Positions 25,933 through 36,776 of a stretch of DNA of 64,000 bases are shown here, piece by piece (position 1 is the stretch's first letter; each line of letters opens with the position of its first letter). The stretch comes from an uncultured Alphaproteobacteria bacterium (GTDB lineage: Bacteria > Pseudomonadota > Alphaproteobacteria > Sphingomonadales > Sphingomonadaceae): positions 62,001-126,000 of the forward strand of contig CAIZNH010000041.1 in the NCBI GenBank assembly GCA_903934325.1, given 5' to 3'. The notes below the pieces were generated by a model. That model saw only the letters and a list, made by a program, of their open reading frames with translations, did not search any database and was not told the origin of the DNA. The translations under genes were made by a program, and so were the position numbers.

Positions 25933-26913
25933 TTAAGTGGCCGGCATCTGCTGGCTGGCGCAGTGGAAGCCGCCGCCGCCCGCCAGCACTGCCTCTCCAG
26001 GCAGGCCGATGGTCTCGCGGTCAGGGAACAGCGCGGCAATTGCGGCAACCCCTTCTGCATCATGCGGGCTGCCGAAGGTCGGCACCACCACGAGGTGCGA
26101 GGTGATCGCGAAGTTCACATAGCTGGCCGGTTCGATCACCCCGTCGCGGGTCAAGAGGCCGGGCGAGGGGATGCGCACCACCTCCACGCCTGCCGCCGCG
26201 GCCCGCGCGGCGGCATCGGCATAGATCGCCGCGTTGGGATCATCCGTACCGGTCGACTGCGGCACCACCAGCCGGTTCGGCCCGACAAACCGCGCGAGGT
26301 TGTCGACGTGCCCGTCGGTGTGATCGTTGATCAGGCCATCGCCCAGCCACAGCACGCGGGTGAAACCGAGCTGCGCGGCGAGTTCCGCCTCGATGGCGGC
26401 GCGGCTCATGTGCGGATTGCGGTTGGGATTGAGCAGGCATTGCTCGGTCGTCGCGACAAGGCCCGTGCCGTCACCATCCACCGCCCCGCCTTCGAGGATC
26501 ATCGCGGTGGTCGTGATGGCCAGCCCCGCATCGCGCGCAATGTCCGCGCCGATCTCCTGATCGCCCGGCATCAGATATTTCCCGCCCCAGCCGTTGAAGC
26601 CGAAGCGCCGCGCGGTGCGCGTGCCATCGGCTTCGCGGACAACCAGCGGGGCAGTGTCGCGCAGCCAGACATCGCCATAGACGCGCCGCTCCAGCGTGAC
26701 CTTGCTGCTGACCAGCTGGCGCGCGCGGGCCTCATTGGCCTCGTCCCGCACCAAAAGGCGCACCTCTTGCCCGCTCTCCGCCACGGCGCTGGCAAAGGCG
26801 GCCATCTGCACCTGCGCCGGCTCAAGCCAGCCCGGCCACTCTTCGGCAAGATGCGGAAAGCCGATCCAGATCCAGTCCTGCGGCGCCCATTCGGGGGGCA
26901 TGATCATCGTCAT
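25933..26913 (-). CDS. aguA: Agmatine deiminase
   Basis: A 326-residue enzyme of the guanidino-group-modifying superfamily (PPAD family) that converts agmatine to N-carbamoylputrescine plus ammonia. Visible signatures are MPPEWAPQDWIWIGFPH at the start and ILEGGAVDGDGTG. The catalytic His region is GLINDHTDGHVDNLARF and the catalytic Cys is in GGGGFHCASQQMP near the C-terminus. The ATG at 26913 lies 7 bp after the stop of the M28 peptidase gene, so the two are probably cotranscribed. The next enzyme of putrescine synthesis, N-carbamoylputrescine amidase, is not in the window. Confidence 0.94.
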   Translation of the reverse strand: MTMIMPPEWAPQDWIWIGFPHLAEEWPGWLEPAQVQMAAFASAVAESGQEVRLLVRDEANEARARQLVSSKVTLERRVYGDVWLRDTAPLVVREADGTRTARRFGFNGWGGKYLMPGDQEIGADIARDAGLAITTTAMILEGGAVDGDGTGLVATTEQCLLNPNRNPHMSRAAIEAELAAQLGFTRVLWLGDGLINDHTDGHVDNLARFVGPNRLVVPQSTGTDDPNAAIYADAAARAAAAGVEVVRIPSPGLLTRDGVIEPASYVNFAITSHLVVVPTFGSPHDAEGVAAIAALFPDRETIGLPGEAVLAGGGGFHCASQQMPAT

Positions 26914-26920
26914 GACGCGG

Positions 26921-28630
<1,710 letters not shown>

Positions 28631-28783
28631 CGCGATCATCCTCGTGTCCCGGGCTGCGACCCCTTGTGCGCGCCTCAATTGCAGAGCGGCGCACGGCGCG
28701 CAAGCGCGCCCGCACGCGGCGGGGCGAGAGGGCCGCCAGACACCCCTTGCCCGCGGGCACAAGCAGGGCCAGAGAAGCGGGCG

Positions 28784-31540
28784 ATGGGAGAGAACCGCAA
28801 GCCTGACTGGGACAGCGCGCTGGCGCGGGCCCGGGCCCACGCGCCGTTTCTGGCGCGCGCGCTCTATCGCCAGCCGGAACTCGCCGCGCTGCTGGCGGCG
28901 GGCGAGGGCGAGGCGGCGCTCGCCTGGGCGCGCTCGCAAGGCTTGCATCCCGATACCGAAGTGGCGCTGCGGCGCGAGCGGCTGGCGCTGGCCGCCGCGC
29001 TGGCGGTGGGCGACCTCGCCGGCGCCTTCCCGCTCGCCCGGGTGGTGGGCGAACTGACCGGTTTTGCCGACCGCGCCCTCGACCGCGCGATCCGCACCGC
29101 GATTGCCGAACGCACCGGCGAGGAGCGCGCCGACGGCTTCATCGCACTGGCACTGGGCAAGCAGGGCGCGGGCGAGCTCAACTACTCCTCCGATATTGAT
29201 CCGATCCTGCTCTATGATCGCGAACGTCTGCCGCGCCGGGCGGGCGATGATCCGGGCGAGGCGGCGCAGCGCTATGCCCGGCGGGTGGTGGCGCTGCTTT
29301 CGGGCAACAGCGATGAAGGCTACGCGCTGCGCGTCGATCTCAGGCTGCGCCCGCAGAGTGAGATCAGCCCGCTCGCCGTGCCGGTGGGCGCAGCGCTGGC
29401 GCATTATCAGGGGCAGGCGCTGGCGTGGGAGCGCGCCGCCTTCACCCGCGCCCGGGCGGCGGCTGGGGATGTGGCGGCGGGCGAGGACTTCCTCGCCGCG
29501 ATCCGGCCCTTTGTGTGGCGCAGCCAGCTCGATTTCGGCGCGATCGAGGAGATCAGCGCGCTCACCCAGCGCATCCGTGACAGCCATTCCGGCCCGCCCG
29601 TCCCCGGCCCCCATTTCGATGTGAAGCGCGGGCGCGGCGGCATCCGCGAGATCGAATTCTACGCCCAGACCCACCAGCTGATCCACGGCGGGCGCGACCT
29701 GTCGCTGCGGGTGCGCGGCACGCGCCATGCGCTCGATACGCTGGCCAGCGCGGGGTGGATCGCGCCCGAACATTCGCAGGTGCTGGGCGAGGGCTATGAC
29801 CGCCTGCGCGCCATCGAGCACCGCTTGCAGATGGTGAACGACCGCCAGACCCACAGCCTGCCCGAGGGCGACGCGCTGGACAATGTCGCGCGGCTCGACG
29901 GGCTGGCGGACGCGGCGTCGCTGGTGGAGGAACTCACCGCGCTGACGGGGCGCACGGGGCGCATCTATGACGAGTTGATCGGCACCCGCACCTCAGCTCC
30001 CGCCCCCATGCCCGAAGCGAGCGATCTGGCGCAGGAGCTTGCCGCGCTCGGCTTCGAGGAGCCCGAGACCCTTGCCGAACGCATCGAATCCTGGCGCGAC
30101 GGGCGCCATGCCGCGATCCGTTCCCCGCAGGCCGTCGCCGCTTGGGACCGGCTCGCGCCCGCGCTGATCCGCGCCATGGCCGCCAGTGATGATCCGATGC
30201 GGGCCGTCACCCGCTGGGAGCGGATCATCGAAAGCGTGCCATCCGCGATCACCACCTTCCGCCTGCTCGATGCGCGGCCCGAACTGACCCGCAGGCTGGT
30301 CGCCGCGTTGACGCTGGCTCCGGTGCTGTCCGACGAATTGGCGCGGAAGCCCGATCTGCTCGATACGCTGGTGGACCGCGACGCGCTCGAACTGCCGGGT
30401 GACAGGGCGGCGATCATGGCGCGCATGCGCGGCGCAGCGGTGCGCGATGATTACGAGGCGCTGCTCGATGCGATCCGCGTCATCACCGGCGAAATCCGCT
30501 TTGCGCTCGGCATCCAGCTGATCGAGGGGCTGGCCGATCCGCTCGAGATTGCCCGCGCGCTGTCGCGCACCGCCGAAGCCGCGCTCACCCTTGCGGCCGA
30601 GGCGACGGTGGCGGAATTCGCGTCCAAACATGGGATGATTGCGGACAGCGAGCTGCTGATCCTCGGGCTCGGGCGGTTGGGCGGCGGGGCGCTGACCCAT
30701 GCGTCAGACCTCGACATCGTCTACCTCTTCACCGGCGATTTCGCCGCGCAGTCCGATGGGCCGCGCCCGCTCGGTGGGACGGTCTATTACAATCGCCTCG
30801 CCAGCCGGGTCAGCGCCGCGCTCTCCGTGCCGACGGCACAGGGGGCGCTTTACGAGGTCGACACAAGGCTGCGGCCGCAGGGCAATCAGGGGCCATTGGC
30901 GGTGAGCTGCGAGGCTTTCGGCAAGTATCAGCGCGAGGCGGCGTGGACCTGGGAGCACATGGCGCTCACCCGCGCACGGGTGCTCTACGGCTCGCCCGCG
31001 GCCTGCGCCGAGCTGGAGGCGGTGCTGGCGCAGGTGCTCCATGCTCCGCGTGACCGCGAGGCGCTGCGCGATGCGGTGCTGGGGATGCGGGCCGAGATGG
31101 CGCGGCACAAGCATCCGGGCGGGCCGATCGATGCCAAGCTGATGCGCGGCGGGCTGGTCGACCTAGAGTTCCTCGTCCACTACCTGCAACTGCGGGGCGA
31201 GACGGCGGCCGGCACCCCGCTTGCCGCGAGCGTTCCGCAGGCGCTCGACCCCGATCTCGGCGTGGCGCTCGCAGGCCTCGCGGCGGCGGGGCTGGTGCCC
31301 GAGGGGCTGGCCGCTCCCCATGCGCTGATGAGCCGGATGCTGGTGGCCGGACGCTTGCTGGCCCCTGATGGCAGCACGCCCCCGCCCTCGGGCGCAAGGG
31401 CGCTGGCGCGGGCCTGCGGGCATGACAGCTACGAGGGCCTGCTCGCCGCCTTCGCCGATGTGCGCGCGCAGGTGGCGGCCGCATGGAAACAAATTCTCGG
31501 GCCGGACATTCTCGCAGACGAACAGGAGACCCAATCATGA
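28784..31540 (+). CDS. glnE: Bifunctional glutamine synthetase adenylyltransferase/deadenylase
   Basis: A 918-residue enzyme that adenylylates and deadenylylates glutamine synthetase in response to nitrogen status through PII. Two nucleotidyltransferase domains are visible. The N-terminal deadenylase has ALGKQGAGELNYSSDID (about 122-138) and the C-terminal adenylylase has LGLGRLGGGALTHASDLDI (about 627-645). Each is followed by a helical GlnD/PII-type domain. The length agrees with E. coli GlnE (946). The start MGENRKPDWD at 28784 was chosen because upstream in-frame residues are low-complexity. It overlaps bcp by 4 bp (ATGA), so peroxiredoxin is translated with it. Confidence 0.95.
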   Translation: MGENRKPDWDSALARARAHAPFLARALYRQPELAALLAAGEGEAALAWARSQGLHPDTEVALRRERLALAAALAVGDLAGAFPLARVVGELTGFADRALDRAIRTAIAERTGEERADGFIALALGKQGAGELNYSSDIDPILLYDRERLPRRAGDDPGEAAQRYARRVVALLSGNSDEGYALRVDLRLRPQSEISPLAVPVGAALAHYQGQALAWERAAFTRARAAAGDVAAGEDFLAAIRPFVWRSQLDFGAIEEISALTQRIRDSHSGPPVPGPHFDVKRGRGGIREIEFYAQTHQLIHGGRDLSLRVRGTRHALDTLASAGWIAPEHSQVLGEGYDRLRAIEHRLQMVNDRQTHSLPEGDALDNVARLDGLADAASLVEELTALTGRTGRIYDELIGTRTSAPAPMPEASDLAQELAALGFEEPETLAERIESWRDGRHAAIRSPQAVAAWDRLAPALIRAMAASDDPMRAVTRWERIIESVPSAITTFRLLDARPELTRRLVAALTLAPVLSDELARKPDLLDTLVDRDALELPGDRAAIMARMRGAAVRDDYEALLDAIRVITGEIRFALGIQLIEGLADPLEIARALSRTAEAALTLAAEATVAEFASKHGMIADSELLILGLGRLGGGALTHASDLDIVYLFTGDFAAQSDGPRPLGGTVYYNRLASRVSAALSVPTAQGALYEVDTRLRPQGNQGPLAVSCEAFGKYQREAAWTWEHMALTRARVLYGSPAACAELEAVLAQVLHAPRDREALRDAVLGMRAEMARHKHPGGPIDAKLMRGGLVDLEFLVHYLQLRGETAAGTPLAASVPQALDPDLGVALAGLAAAGLVPEGLAAPHALMSRMLVAGRLLAPDGSTPPPSGARALARACGHDSYEGLLAAFADVRAQVAAAWKQILGPDILADEQETQS

Positions 31541-32010
31541 GCAACTTCCCGGGCGTCGGTGACGCCATTCCCGATATCGCGATGGAAACCCCCGAGGGCG
31601 GCAGCGTGAAGCCTTCGGCCTTCGCCGGCTCCAAGCTGGTGATCTTCTTCTATCCCAAGGACGACACCCCCGGCTGCACCACGGAGAACAAGGATTTCTC
31701 CGCGCTGAAGGGCGATTTCGCAGCGGCCGGCACCCAGCTGCTCGGGGTGAGCAAAGACCCGGCCAAGAAGCACGCCAAGTTCATCGCCAAGCACGGCCTC
31801 ACCGCTCCGCTCGCCACCGACGCGGAAACAGGCGGGCTGTCGGACGCGCTCGGCGTGTGGGCGGAAAAGCAGATGTATGGCAAGACCTACATGGGCATGG
31901 TCCGCGCCACCTATCTCGTCGATACCTCGGGCAAGATCGCGCGCATCTGGGACAAGGTGAAGGTCGCCGGCCACGCCGAAGAGGTGCTGGCCGCCGCAAA
32001 GGCGCTCTGA
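31537..32010 (+). CDS. bcp: Thiol peroxidase, Bcp/PrxQ-type peroxiredoxin
   Basis: A 157-residue peroxiredoxin that reduces peroxides. The peroxidatic Cys is in DDTPGCTTEN (about residue 47) within the usual FYPKDDTPGCT. The second Cys five residues later, present in E. coli Bcp, is missing (Asn-Lys-Asp follows), so this looks like a one-Cys form or uses another thiol. The substrate-side Arg is in MVRATYLVD. The start codon overlaps the glnE stop; the ribosome site (AGGAG) lies inside the last glnE codons. Confidence 0.95.
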   Translation: MSNFPGVGDAIPDIAMETPEGGSVKPSAFAGSKLVIFFYPKDDTPGCTTENKDFSALKGDFAAAGTQLLGVSKDPAKKHAKFIAKHGLTAPLATDAETGGLSDALGVWAEKQMYGKTYMGMVRATYLVDTSGKIARIWDKVKVAGHAEEVLAAAKAL

Positions 32011-32021
32011 CGCCGCAAGCG

Positions 32022-32813
32022 ATGCAGTCCGTCGCCTCCGCGATCCGCGCAGCGCTGCTGACGCCGGAGCCGCGCGCCAAGTGCTTTGCCACCCGCGAGG
32101 TGGCGCGCGCGTGGCGGCGCGGCGCGTTGGCTTGGCGCTTTGGCGTCACCATGCCCGATGCTCCGGCATGGCCCGCCGCGCCCGAGCTGCTCCCGCCGGG
32201 GCGCATGCCCAAGCGCGGCAAGTTCGGGTCCGAGCGGGCGCGAATCGCCCTGTGGCATAGCCTCGCCCATATCGAATTCGTCGCGATCGATCTGGCGCTC
32301 GACATGGCCGGGCGATTCGGGGAAGCGATGGGGGAGGAATTCGTCGGCGACTTCCTGAGCGTTGCGGCAGACGAGGCGATGCATTTCGCGCTGCTGGCAC
32401 GGAAGCTCGAGGCGCTCGGCAGCCATTACGGCGCCCTGCCCGCCCATGCCGGATTGTGGGAGGCCGCCCACGCCACCCGCGATGATGTGGCGGCACGGCT
32501 GGCGGTGGTGCCGATGGTGCTCGAGGCGCGCGGGCTCGACGTCACGCCGGCGACGCTCGAACGGGTCGAAGCTGCGGGCGATACGGGCGGCGCCAAAATT
32601 CTGAAACGCATCCTTGACGACGAAATGCGGCACGTCGCGTTTGGCACCAAGCACTTTTTGCGATGTGCTGAAATGGCGCAGGCGAATCCCGAAACGCATT
32701 GGCAGAACCTCGTAAAACGGCACTTTCGGGGTGCGATTAAGCCTCCGTTCAACGACTCAGCGCGTCTTGCAGCCGGTTTGTCGCGCGAATTTTATGCAGA
32801 GATTGCGCATTAA
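32022..32813 (+). CDS. DUF455 ferritin-like protein
   Basis: A 263-residue protein matching the DUF455 family (Pfam PF04305). Carboxylate and His residues spaced as in a four-helix di-iron bundle are visible: HSLAHIEFVAIDLA, VAADEAMHFALLARKLE, PMVLEARGLDVTP and LDDEMRHVAFGTKHF. This suggests a ferritin-like metal site, but no activity is established for the family. It begins 11 bp after the bcp stop and is likely the third gene of glnE-bcp-DUF455. A link to iron or oxidative stress is consistent with the bcp neighbour but inferred. Confidence 0.85.
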   Translation: MQSVASAIRAALLTPEPRAKCFATREVARAWRRGALAWRFGVTMPDAPAWPAAPELLPPGRMPKRGKFGSERARIALWHSLAHIEFVAIDLALDMAGRFGEAMGEEFVGDFLSVAADEAMHFALLARKLEALGSHYGALPAHAGLWEAAHATRDDVAARLAVVPMVLEARGLDVTPATLERVEAAGDTGGAKILKRILDDEMRHVAFGTKHFLRCAEMAQANPETHWQNLVKRHFRGAIKPPFNDSARLAAGLSREFYAEIAH

Positions 32814-32847
32814 CGACTCACCCGGATAACGATGTTTCATCAAGAGC

Positions 32848-32862
32848 GCGCATCAGATGCGC
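32848..32862. promoter_or_regulatory. Palindrome upstream of M23 peptidase gene
   Basis: GCGCATCAGATGCGC is a perfect 7-bp inverted repeat around a single A, with outer GAG/CTC extending it imperfectly. It lies between DUF455 and the M23 gene, 58 bp before the latter's start. It could be an operator or a weak stem at the end of the upstream transcript; no T-run follows. Confidence 0.35.
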
Positions 32863-32920
32863 TCAACCACACGAGCGGCTCACCGGAAACGGCGGGCCGA
32901 AATCGGGGACCGGGTCAGTT

Positions 32921-33673
32921 ATGAATTTCGCCGTGCGCACCATGTCTAAGCTCGCCGCCCTTGTTGGCGCGGCGCTTCTGGTTTCCGCCGGCTCGGCCCC
33001 TGCCCTTGCCAACACTGCCAATTCCGCCGCTGCCACCTCCACCACCACCGCGTCCGCGGATGTGACCGCGCCGGTGCGGGGCGAGCAGATCGATCCGCTG
33101 GCCGGCGGGGACCAGCGCTTCAAGTCGCTGTTTGCCAGCTGGACCGCGATCGAGCGCACCAGCCCCAAGGCCGGCAGCCTCGCTGAAACCGCCTATTCGG
33201 CTCCCTTTGCCCAGCCGACTGTCTCGGTGCCCTCGCGCATGCCGCTCGAAGGCGCTGCGCTGACCAGCGGCTACGGGATGCGCACCCACCCGGTGCTCGG
33301 CGGCCGCCGCCAGCACACCGGCATCGATCTCGCCGCGCCGACCGGCACGCCGGTCTATGCCACCGCCGATGGCGTGGTGAGCCGCGCTGACTGGTATTCG
33401 AGCTATGGCCTCTACATCGCCGTCGAGCATGGCGCTTCGATGCAGACCCGTTACGCCCACCTCTCGCGTGTCGCCGTGACCGCAGGGGACAGCGTGAAGA
33501 AGGGCGACCTGATCGGTTACGTCGGTTCGACCGGCCGTTCGACCGGTCCGCACCTCCATTACGAAGTTCGCATTGATGGGCTTGCAGTCAATCCGATTCC
33601 GTATATGGTGGAGAGCGAAGCACAGCTCGCCTTCGCCCGTGGCCGGGTTCTGAACGGTCAAGGCGGCGAGTAA
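32921..33673 (+). CDS. Secreted M23-family peptidase (LytM-type endopeptidase)
   Basis: A 250-residue exported protein. A signal peptide (about 1-31, LVGAALLVSAGSAPALA) and a low-complexity Ala/Thr/Ser linker precede a C-terminal LytM domain (about 105-230). Zinc ligands are His132 and Asp136 in QHTGIDLAAP and His213 in GPHLHYEV, with the catalytic His in RYAHLS (about 180). All metal residues are present, so it should be an active cell-wall endopeptidase. An ATG at 32942 (MSKLAAL) would give a more usual signal peptide. The gene ends in a structured 3' region with a strong terminator. Confidence 0.93.
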   Translation: MNFAVRTMSKLAALVGAALLVSAGSAPALANTANSAAATSTTTASADVTAPVRGEQIDPLAGGDQRFKSLFASWTAIERTSPKAGSLAETAYSAPFAQPTVSVPSRMPLEGAALTSGYGMRTHPVLGGRRQHTGIDLAAPTGTPVYATADGVVSRADWYSSYGLYIAVEHGASMQTRYAHLSRVAVTAGDSVKKGDLIGYVGSTGRSTGPHLHYEVRIDGLAVNPIPYMVESEAQLAFARGRVLNGQGGE

Positions 33674-33686
33674 CGCACGAAAATTG

Positions 33687-33757
33687 CCCGCTGTAAGCGG
33701 GCCGGACATTGGAGAGGGTGTCCGAACATGGCGGCGGGTTATCCCGCCGCCTTTTTT
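33687..33757 (+). terminator. Three consecutive stem-loops ending in an intrinsic terminator
   Basis: The 3' region of the M23 gene has GCCCGC/GCGGGC (33687-33703, loop TGTAA) and CGGACA/TGTCCG (33704-33725, loop TTGGAGAGGG). The terminator proper is GGCGGCGGG-TTAT-CCCGCCGCC followed by TTTTTT (33730-33757). The last is a textbook Rho-independent terminator. The two extra hairpins are unusual for a simple transcript end and could belong to a 3'-derived small RNA. Confidence 0.88.
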
Positions 33758-33939
33758 CGTGGTCCGACGCCCCCCTGATTCTCCATCGCAGCCGCGTGTG
33801 ACGCTGGTGTGAACACCCGCAGATTCGGTAGCATTTCCCATACTGTTTTTGCTTGCGGGCCGTCCCGCTCCCGCTAGATTTCCAGCCCGAGAGAGCTGGC
33901 GCGCCTGCCTGACGGAGCGCGCCGCATGGGAGAGAAATC

Positions 33940-35481
33940 ATGTCGATGCACCCGATCGCACACGCCGCGACCCGCCCGGATCACCCCGCTGTCATCATGA
34001 CCGGATCGGGCAAGCAGATCACCTTTGGCGAGATGGACAAGGAGTCCAACCGCTTCGCCCATCTGCTGCGCGCGCACGGGATCGGCGCGGGCGATGCCTT
34101 CGCGGTGCTGCTGGAAAACCGCATCGAATATTTCACCGTGATCTGGGGCTCGCAGCGCGCGGGCACGATGCTGGTGCCGATCTCCTCGCGCCTCACCGCG
34201 CCCGAGGCGGCCTATATCATCCGCGATGCCCAGGCGAAGCTGCTGATCACCAGCGGCTATTTCAGCGCCATCCTCGGCGATATCCGCGCCGAGTGTCCGG
34301 GCCTTGACGTGCTGATGATGGATTCAGGGGATGCCGAGGATTTCGCCGCTGCCCTCGCCGCCCAGCCAGCCACGCCAATCCCCGATCAGAGCGCGGGCAT
34401 GCTGATGCTCTATTCGAGCGGCACCACCGGACGGCCCAAGGGCATCCGCCCGGCGCCGCCCGAAGATCCCGATCCCGCCGCGCCCGTGCCGCTGCTCGGC
34501 CTCGCGACCATGGGCATGGGGATGCCCGCCGATGGCAGCATGGTCTATCTCTCGCCCGCGCCGCTTTATCATGCCGCGCCGATCGGCTGGTGTTCGGTCG
34601 TGCACCGCCTTGGCGGCACGGTGGTGATGATGGAGAAGTTCGATCCCGAAGAGGCATTGAAGGCGATCGAAACCTACAAGGTCACCGACAGCCAGTGGGT
34701 GCCGACCCACTTCGTGCGCTTCCTCCGGCTCGAACCCGAGGTGCGCGAGCGATACGACCTCTCCAGCCACCAGCGCGCGATCCACGCTGCCGCGCCGTGC
34801 CCGGTGCCGATCAAGCGCGCGATGATCGAGTGGTGGGGCCCGATCGTGAACGAATATTACGCCGGCTCCGAGATGATCGGGATGACGCTGGTGAAGTCCG
34901 AGCACTGGCTCGCCAAGCCCGGTACGGTCGGCTTTCCGGCCTATGGCAAGATCCATGTCTGCGGCCCCGAGGGCGAGGAGCTGGGGCCGGACGAGGATGG
35001 CCTCATTTTCTTCGAGAACGACAACCTGCCCAGCTACCACAATGATCCGGCCAAGACCGCCGAGGCGATGCATCCCAAGGGCTGGATGACGCTGGGCGAT
35101 ATCGGCCACCTCGACAAGGACGGCTTCCTGTTCCTGACCGACCGCAAGAGCCACATGATCATCAGCGGCGGCGTGAACATCTACCCGCAGGAGATCGAGA
35201 ACCTGCTCGTCACCCATCCCAAGGTGATGGACGCTGCCGTGATCGGCGCGCCCTGCCCCGATCTGGGCGAGAAGGTGGTGGCCGTGGTGCAGCCGCGCGA
35301 CATGGCGGATGCCGGCCCCGCACTGGAGGCGGAGCTGCGCGAATTCCTTGCGCCCAGCCTGTCGAAGGTGAAGATGCCCAAGCTGTTCGACTTCCGCCCC
35401 GATCTGCCGCGCGAGGCCAATGGCAAGCTCTACAAGCGCGAGTTGCGGGACGAATATGCCGCCAAGGCCGCTGCGGCATGA
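33940..35481 (+). CDS. Acyl-CoA synthetase (AMP-binding, FadD-like)
   Basis: A 513-residue adenylate-forming enzyme that activates a carboxylic acid to its CoA thioester. The P-loop is LYSSGTTGRPKGI (about 157-169). The A4/A5 region is HAAAPCPVPIKRAMIEWW and EYYAGSEMIG. The hinge is GDIGHLDKDGFLFLTDRKSHMI, and the catalytic Lys is in REANGKLYKREL near the end. The substrate class (fatty, aromatic or terpenoid acid) cannot be told. It overlaps the following P450 gene by 4 bp (ATGA), so both are made together and probably act on the same catabolic route. Confidence 0.92.
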   Translation: MSMHPIAHAATRPDHPAVIMTGSGKQITFGEMDKESNRFAHLLRAHGIGAGDAFAVLLENRIEYFTVIWGSQRAGTMLVPISSRLTAPEAAYIIRDAQAKLLITSGYFSAILGDIRAECPGLDVLMMDSGDAEDFAAALAAQPATPIPDQSAGMLMLYSSGTTGRPKGIRPAPPEDPDPAAPVPLLGLATMGMGMPADGSMVYLSPAPLYHAAPIGWCSVVHRLGGTVVMMEKFDPEEALKAIETYKVTDSQWVPTHFVRFLRLEPEVRERYDLSSHQRAIHAAAPCPVPIKRAMIEWWGPIVNEYYAGSEMIGMTLVKSEHWLAKPGTVGFPAYGKIHVCGPEGEELGPDEDGLIFFENDNLPSYHNDPAKTAEAMHPKGWMTLGDIGHLDKDGFLFLTDRKSHMIISGGVNIYPQEIENLLVTHPKVMDAAVIGAPCPDLGEKVVAVVQPRDMADAGPALEAELREFLAPSLSKVKMPKLFDFRPDLPREANGKLYKRELRDEYAAKAAAA

Positions 35482-36776
35482 GCGGTGCGGCCGTCCTGCC
35501 CGGCGATATTGCCCGCCGGGTGATCGATCCCCACGCCTATGCGCAATGGGACGGGCTGCTCGACACCTTCGACGCGATCCGCGCCACCACGCCGGTTGCG
35601 CGGGTGCAGCCCGACACGCCCGGGCTGTTCGAGCCGTTCTGGCTGGTCACCCGCTATGATGATGTGATGCGCATCTCGAAGGACAATGCCGCCTTCCTCA
35701 ACAATCCGCGTCCGGTGGTGTTCAGCTTCAACCAGGCGATCGAATTCAGCCGCGCGGCCACGGGTTCGAACATGCTGGTCGATTCGCTGGTGGTGTTCGA
35801 TGCGCCGATCCACCCCAAGTATCGCAAGCTGACGCAGGAATGGTTCATGCCGCGCAACCTCGCGCAGCTGGAAGACGAGCTGCGCGCCCTGGCCGCCCGC
35901 ACGGTCGACCGGATGCTGGAGCAGGCGAGCGGGGGCGAGGTCGATTTCGTGAAGGAGGTCTCCGGCCCCTATCCCTTGCGCGTGGTGATGCAGATTCTGG
36001 GCGTGCCGCCGGAGGACGAGTTCCGGATGCAGATGCTCACCCAGCAGCTGTTCGGCGGGCAGGACAAGGACTTGTCCGGCTCCGGCATGGACCAGATGAC
36101 GCCCGAACAGGTCGTCCAGATCGTTGCCGGAGCGGTGAAGACTTTCGAGGATTACTTCGCCGGGATCGCCGAGGATCGCCGCCGTAATCCCACCGATGAT
36201 GTGGCGAGCGTGATTGCCAATGCGCTGGTGGACGGCAAGCCGCTGCCGCCGCGCGACATGGCGGGTTATTTTATCATCGTCGCCACCGCCGGGCATGACA
36301 CCACCTCGGCCAGCACGGCAGGGGCGATGCAGGCGCTGAGCCTTGATCCCGAGCAATATGCCCGCGTGCGTGCCGACCGCTCGCTGCTGCCCGGTATCGT
36401 TGAAGAGGCGATCCGCTGGACCAGCCCGGTGCAGCACTTCATGCGCACCGCGGCGGAGGATTGCGAACTGGGCGGGCAGCAGATCAAGGCAGGCGACTGG
36501 CTGATGATCAACTATGTCGCGGCCAACCACGATCCCGCGCAATTCCCGGAGCCGCGCCGTTTCGATGCCGCCCGTTCGCCCAACCGGCATCTTGCCTTCG
36601 GGGCCGGGGCGCACCAGTGCCTTGGCCTGCATCTGGCGCGGCTGGAGATGAAGATCCTGTTCGAAGCGATCCTTGATCGCGTGGCGGCGGTGGAACCTGC
36701 GGGTGAGGCCCGGCGGGCCAGCAGCACCTTTGTCGGCGGGCTGAAGAGCCTGCCGCTGCGCGTGACGCCGGCCTAG
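35478..36776 (+). CDS. Cytochrome P450
   Basis: A 432-residue soluble class I bacterial P450. The I-helix motif AGHDTTSAST (271-280) has the conserved acid-Thr pair. The ExxR of the K-helix is in EEAIRW, and the heme loop FGAGAHQCLG (374-383) has Cys381. The overall pattern resembles P450s acting on terpenoid, steroid or alkyl side chains (CYP108/CYP125-like), but the family cannot be fixed by eye. Translational coupling to an acyl-CoA ligase suggests an oxidation step in degradation of a hydrophobic acid. Its electron donors are not adjacent. The 3' end overlaps galU by 4 bp in convergent orientation. Confidence 0.9.
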   Translation: MSGAAVLPGDIARRVIDPHAYAQWDGLLDTFDAIRATTPVARVQPDTPGLFEPFWLVTRYDDVMRISKDNAAFLNNPRPVVFSFNQAIEFSRAATGSNMLVDSLVVFDAPIHPKYRKLTQEWFMPRNLAQLEDELRALAARTVDRMLEQASGGEVDFVKEVSGPYPLRVVMQILGVPPEDEFRMQMLTQQLFGGQDKDLSGSGMDQMTPEQVVQIVAGAVKTFEDYFAGIAEDRRRNPTDDVASVIANALVDGKPLPPRDMAGYFIIVATAGHDTTSASTAGAMQALSLDPEQYARVRADRSLLPGIVEEAIRWTSPVQHFMRTAAEDCELGGQQIKAGDWLMINYVAANHDPAQFPEPRRFDAARSPNRHLAFGAGAHQCLGLHLARLEMKILFEAILDRVAAVEPAGEARRASSTFVGGLKSLPLRVTPA

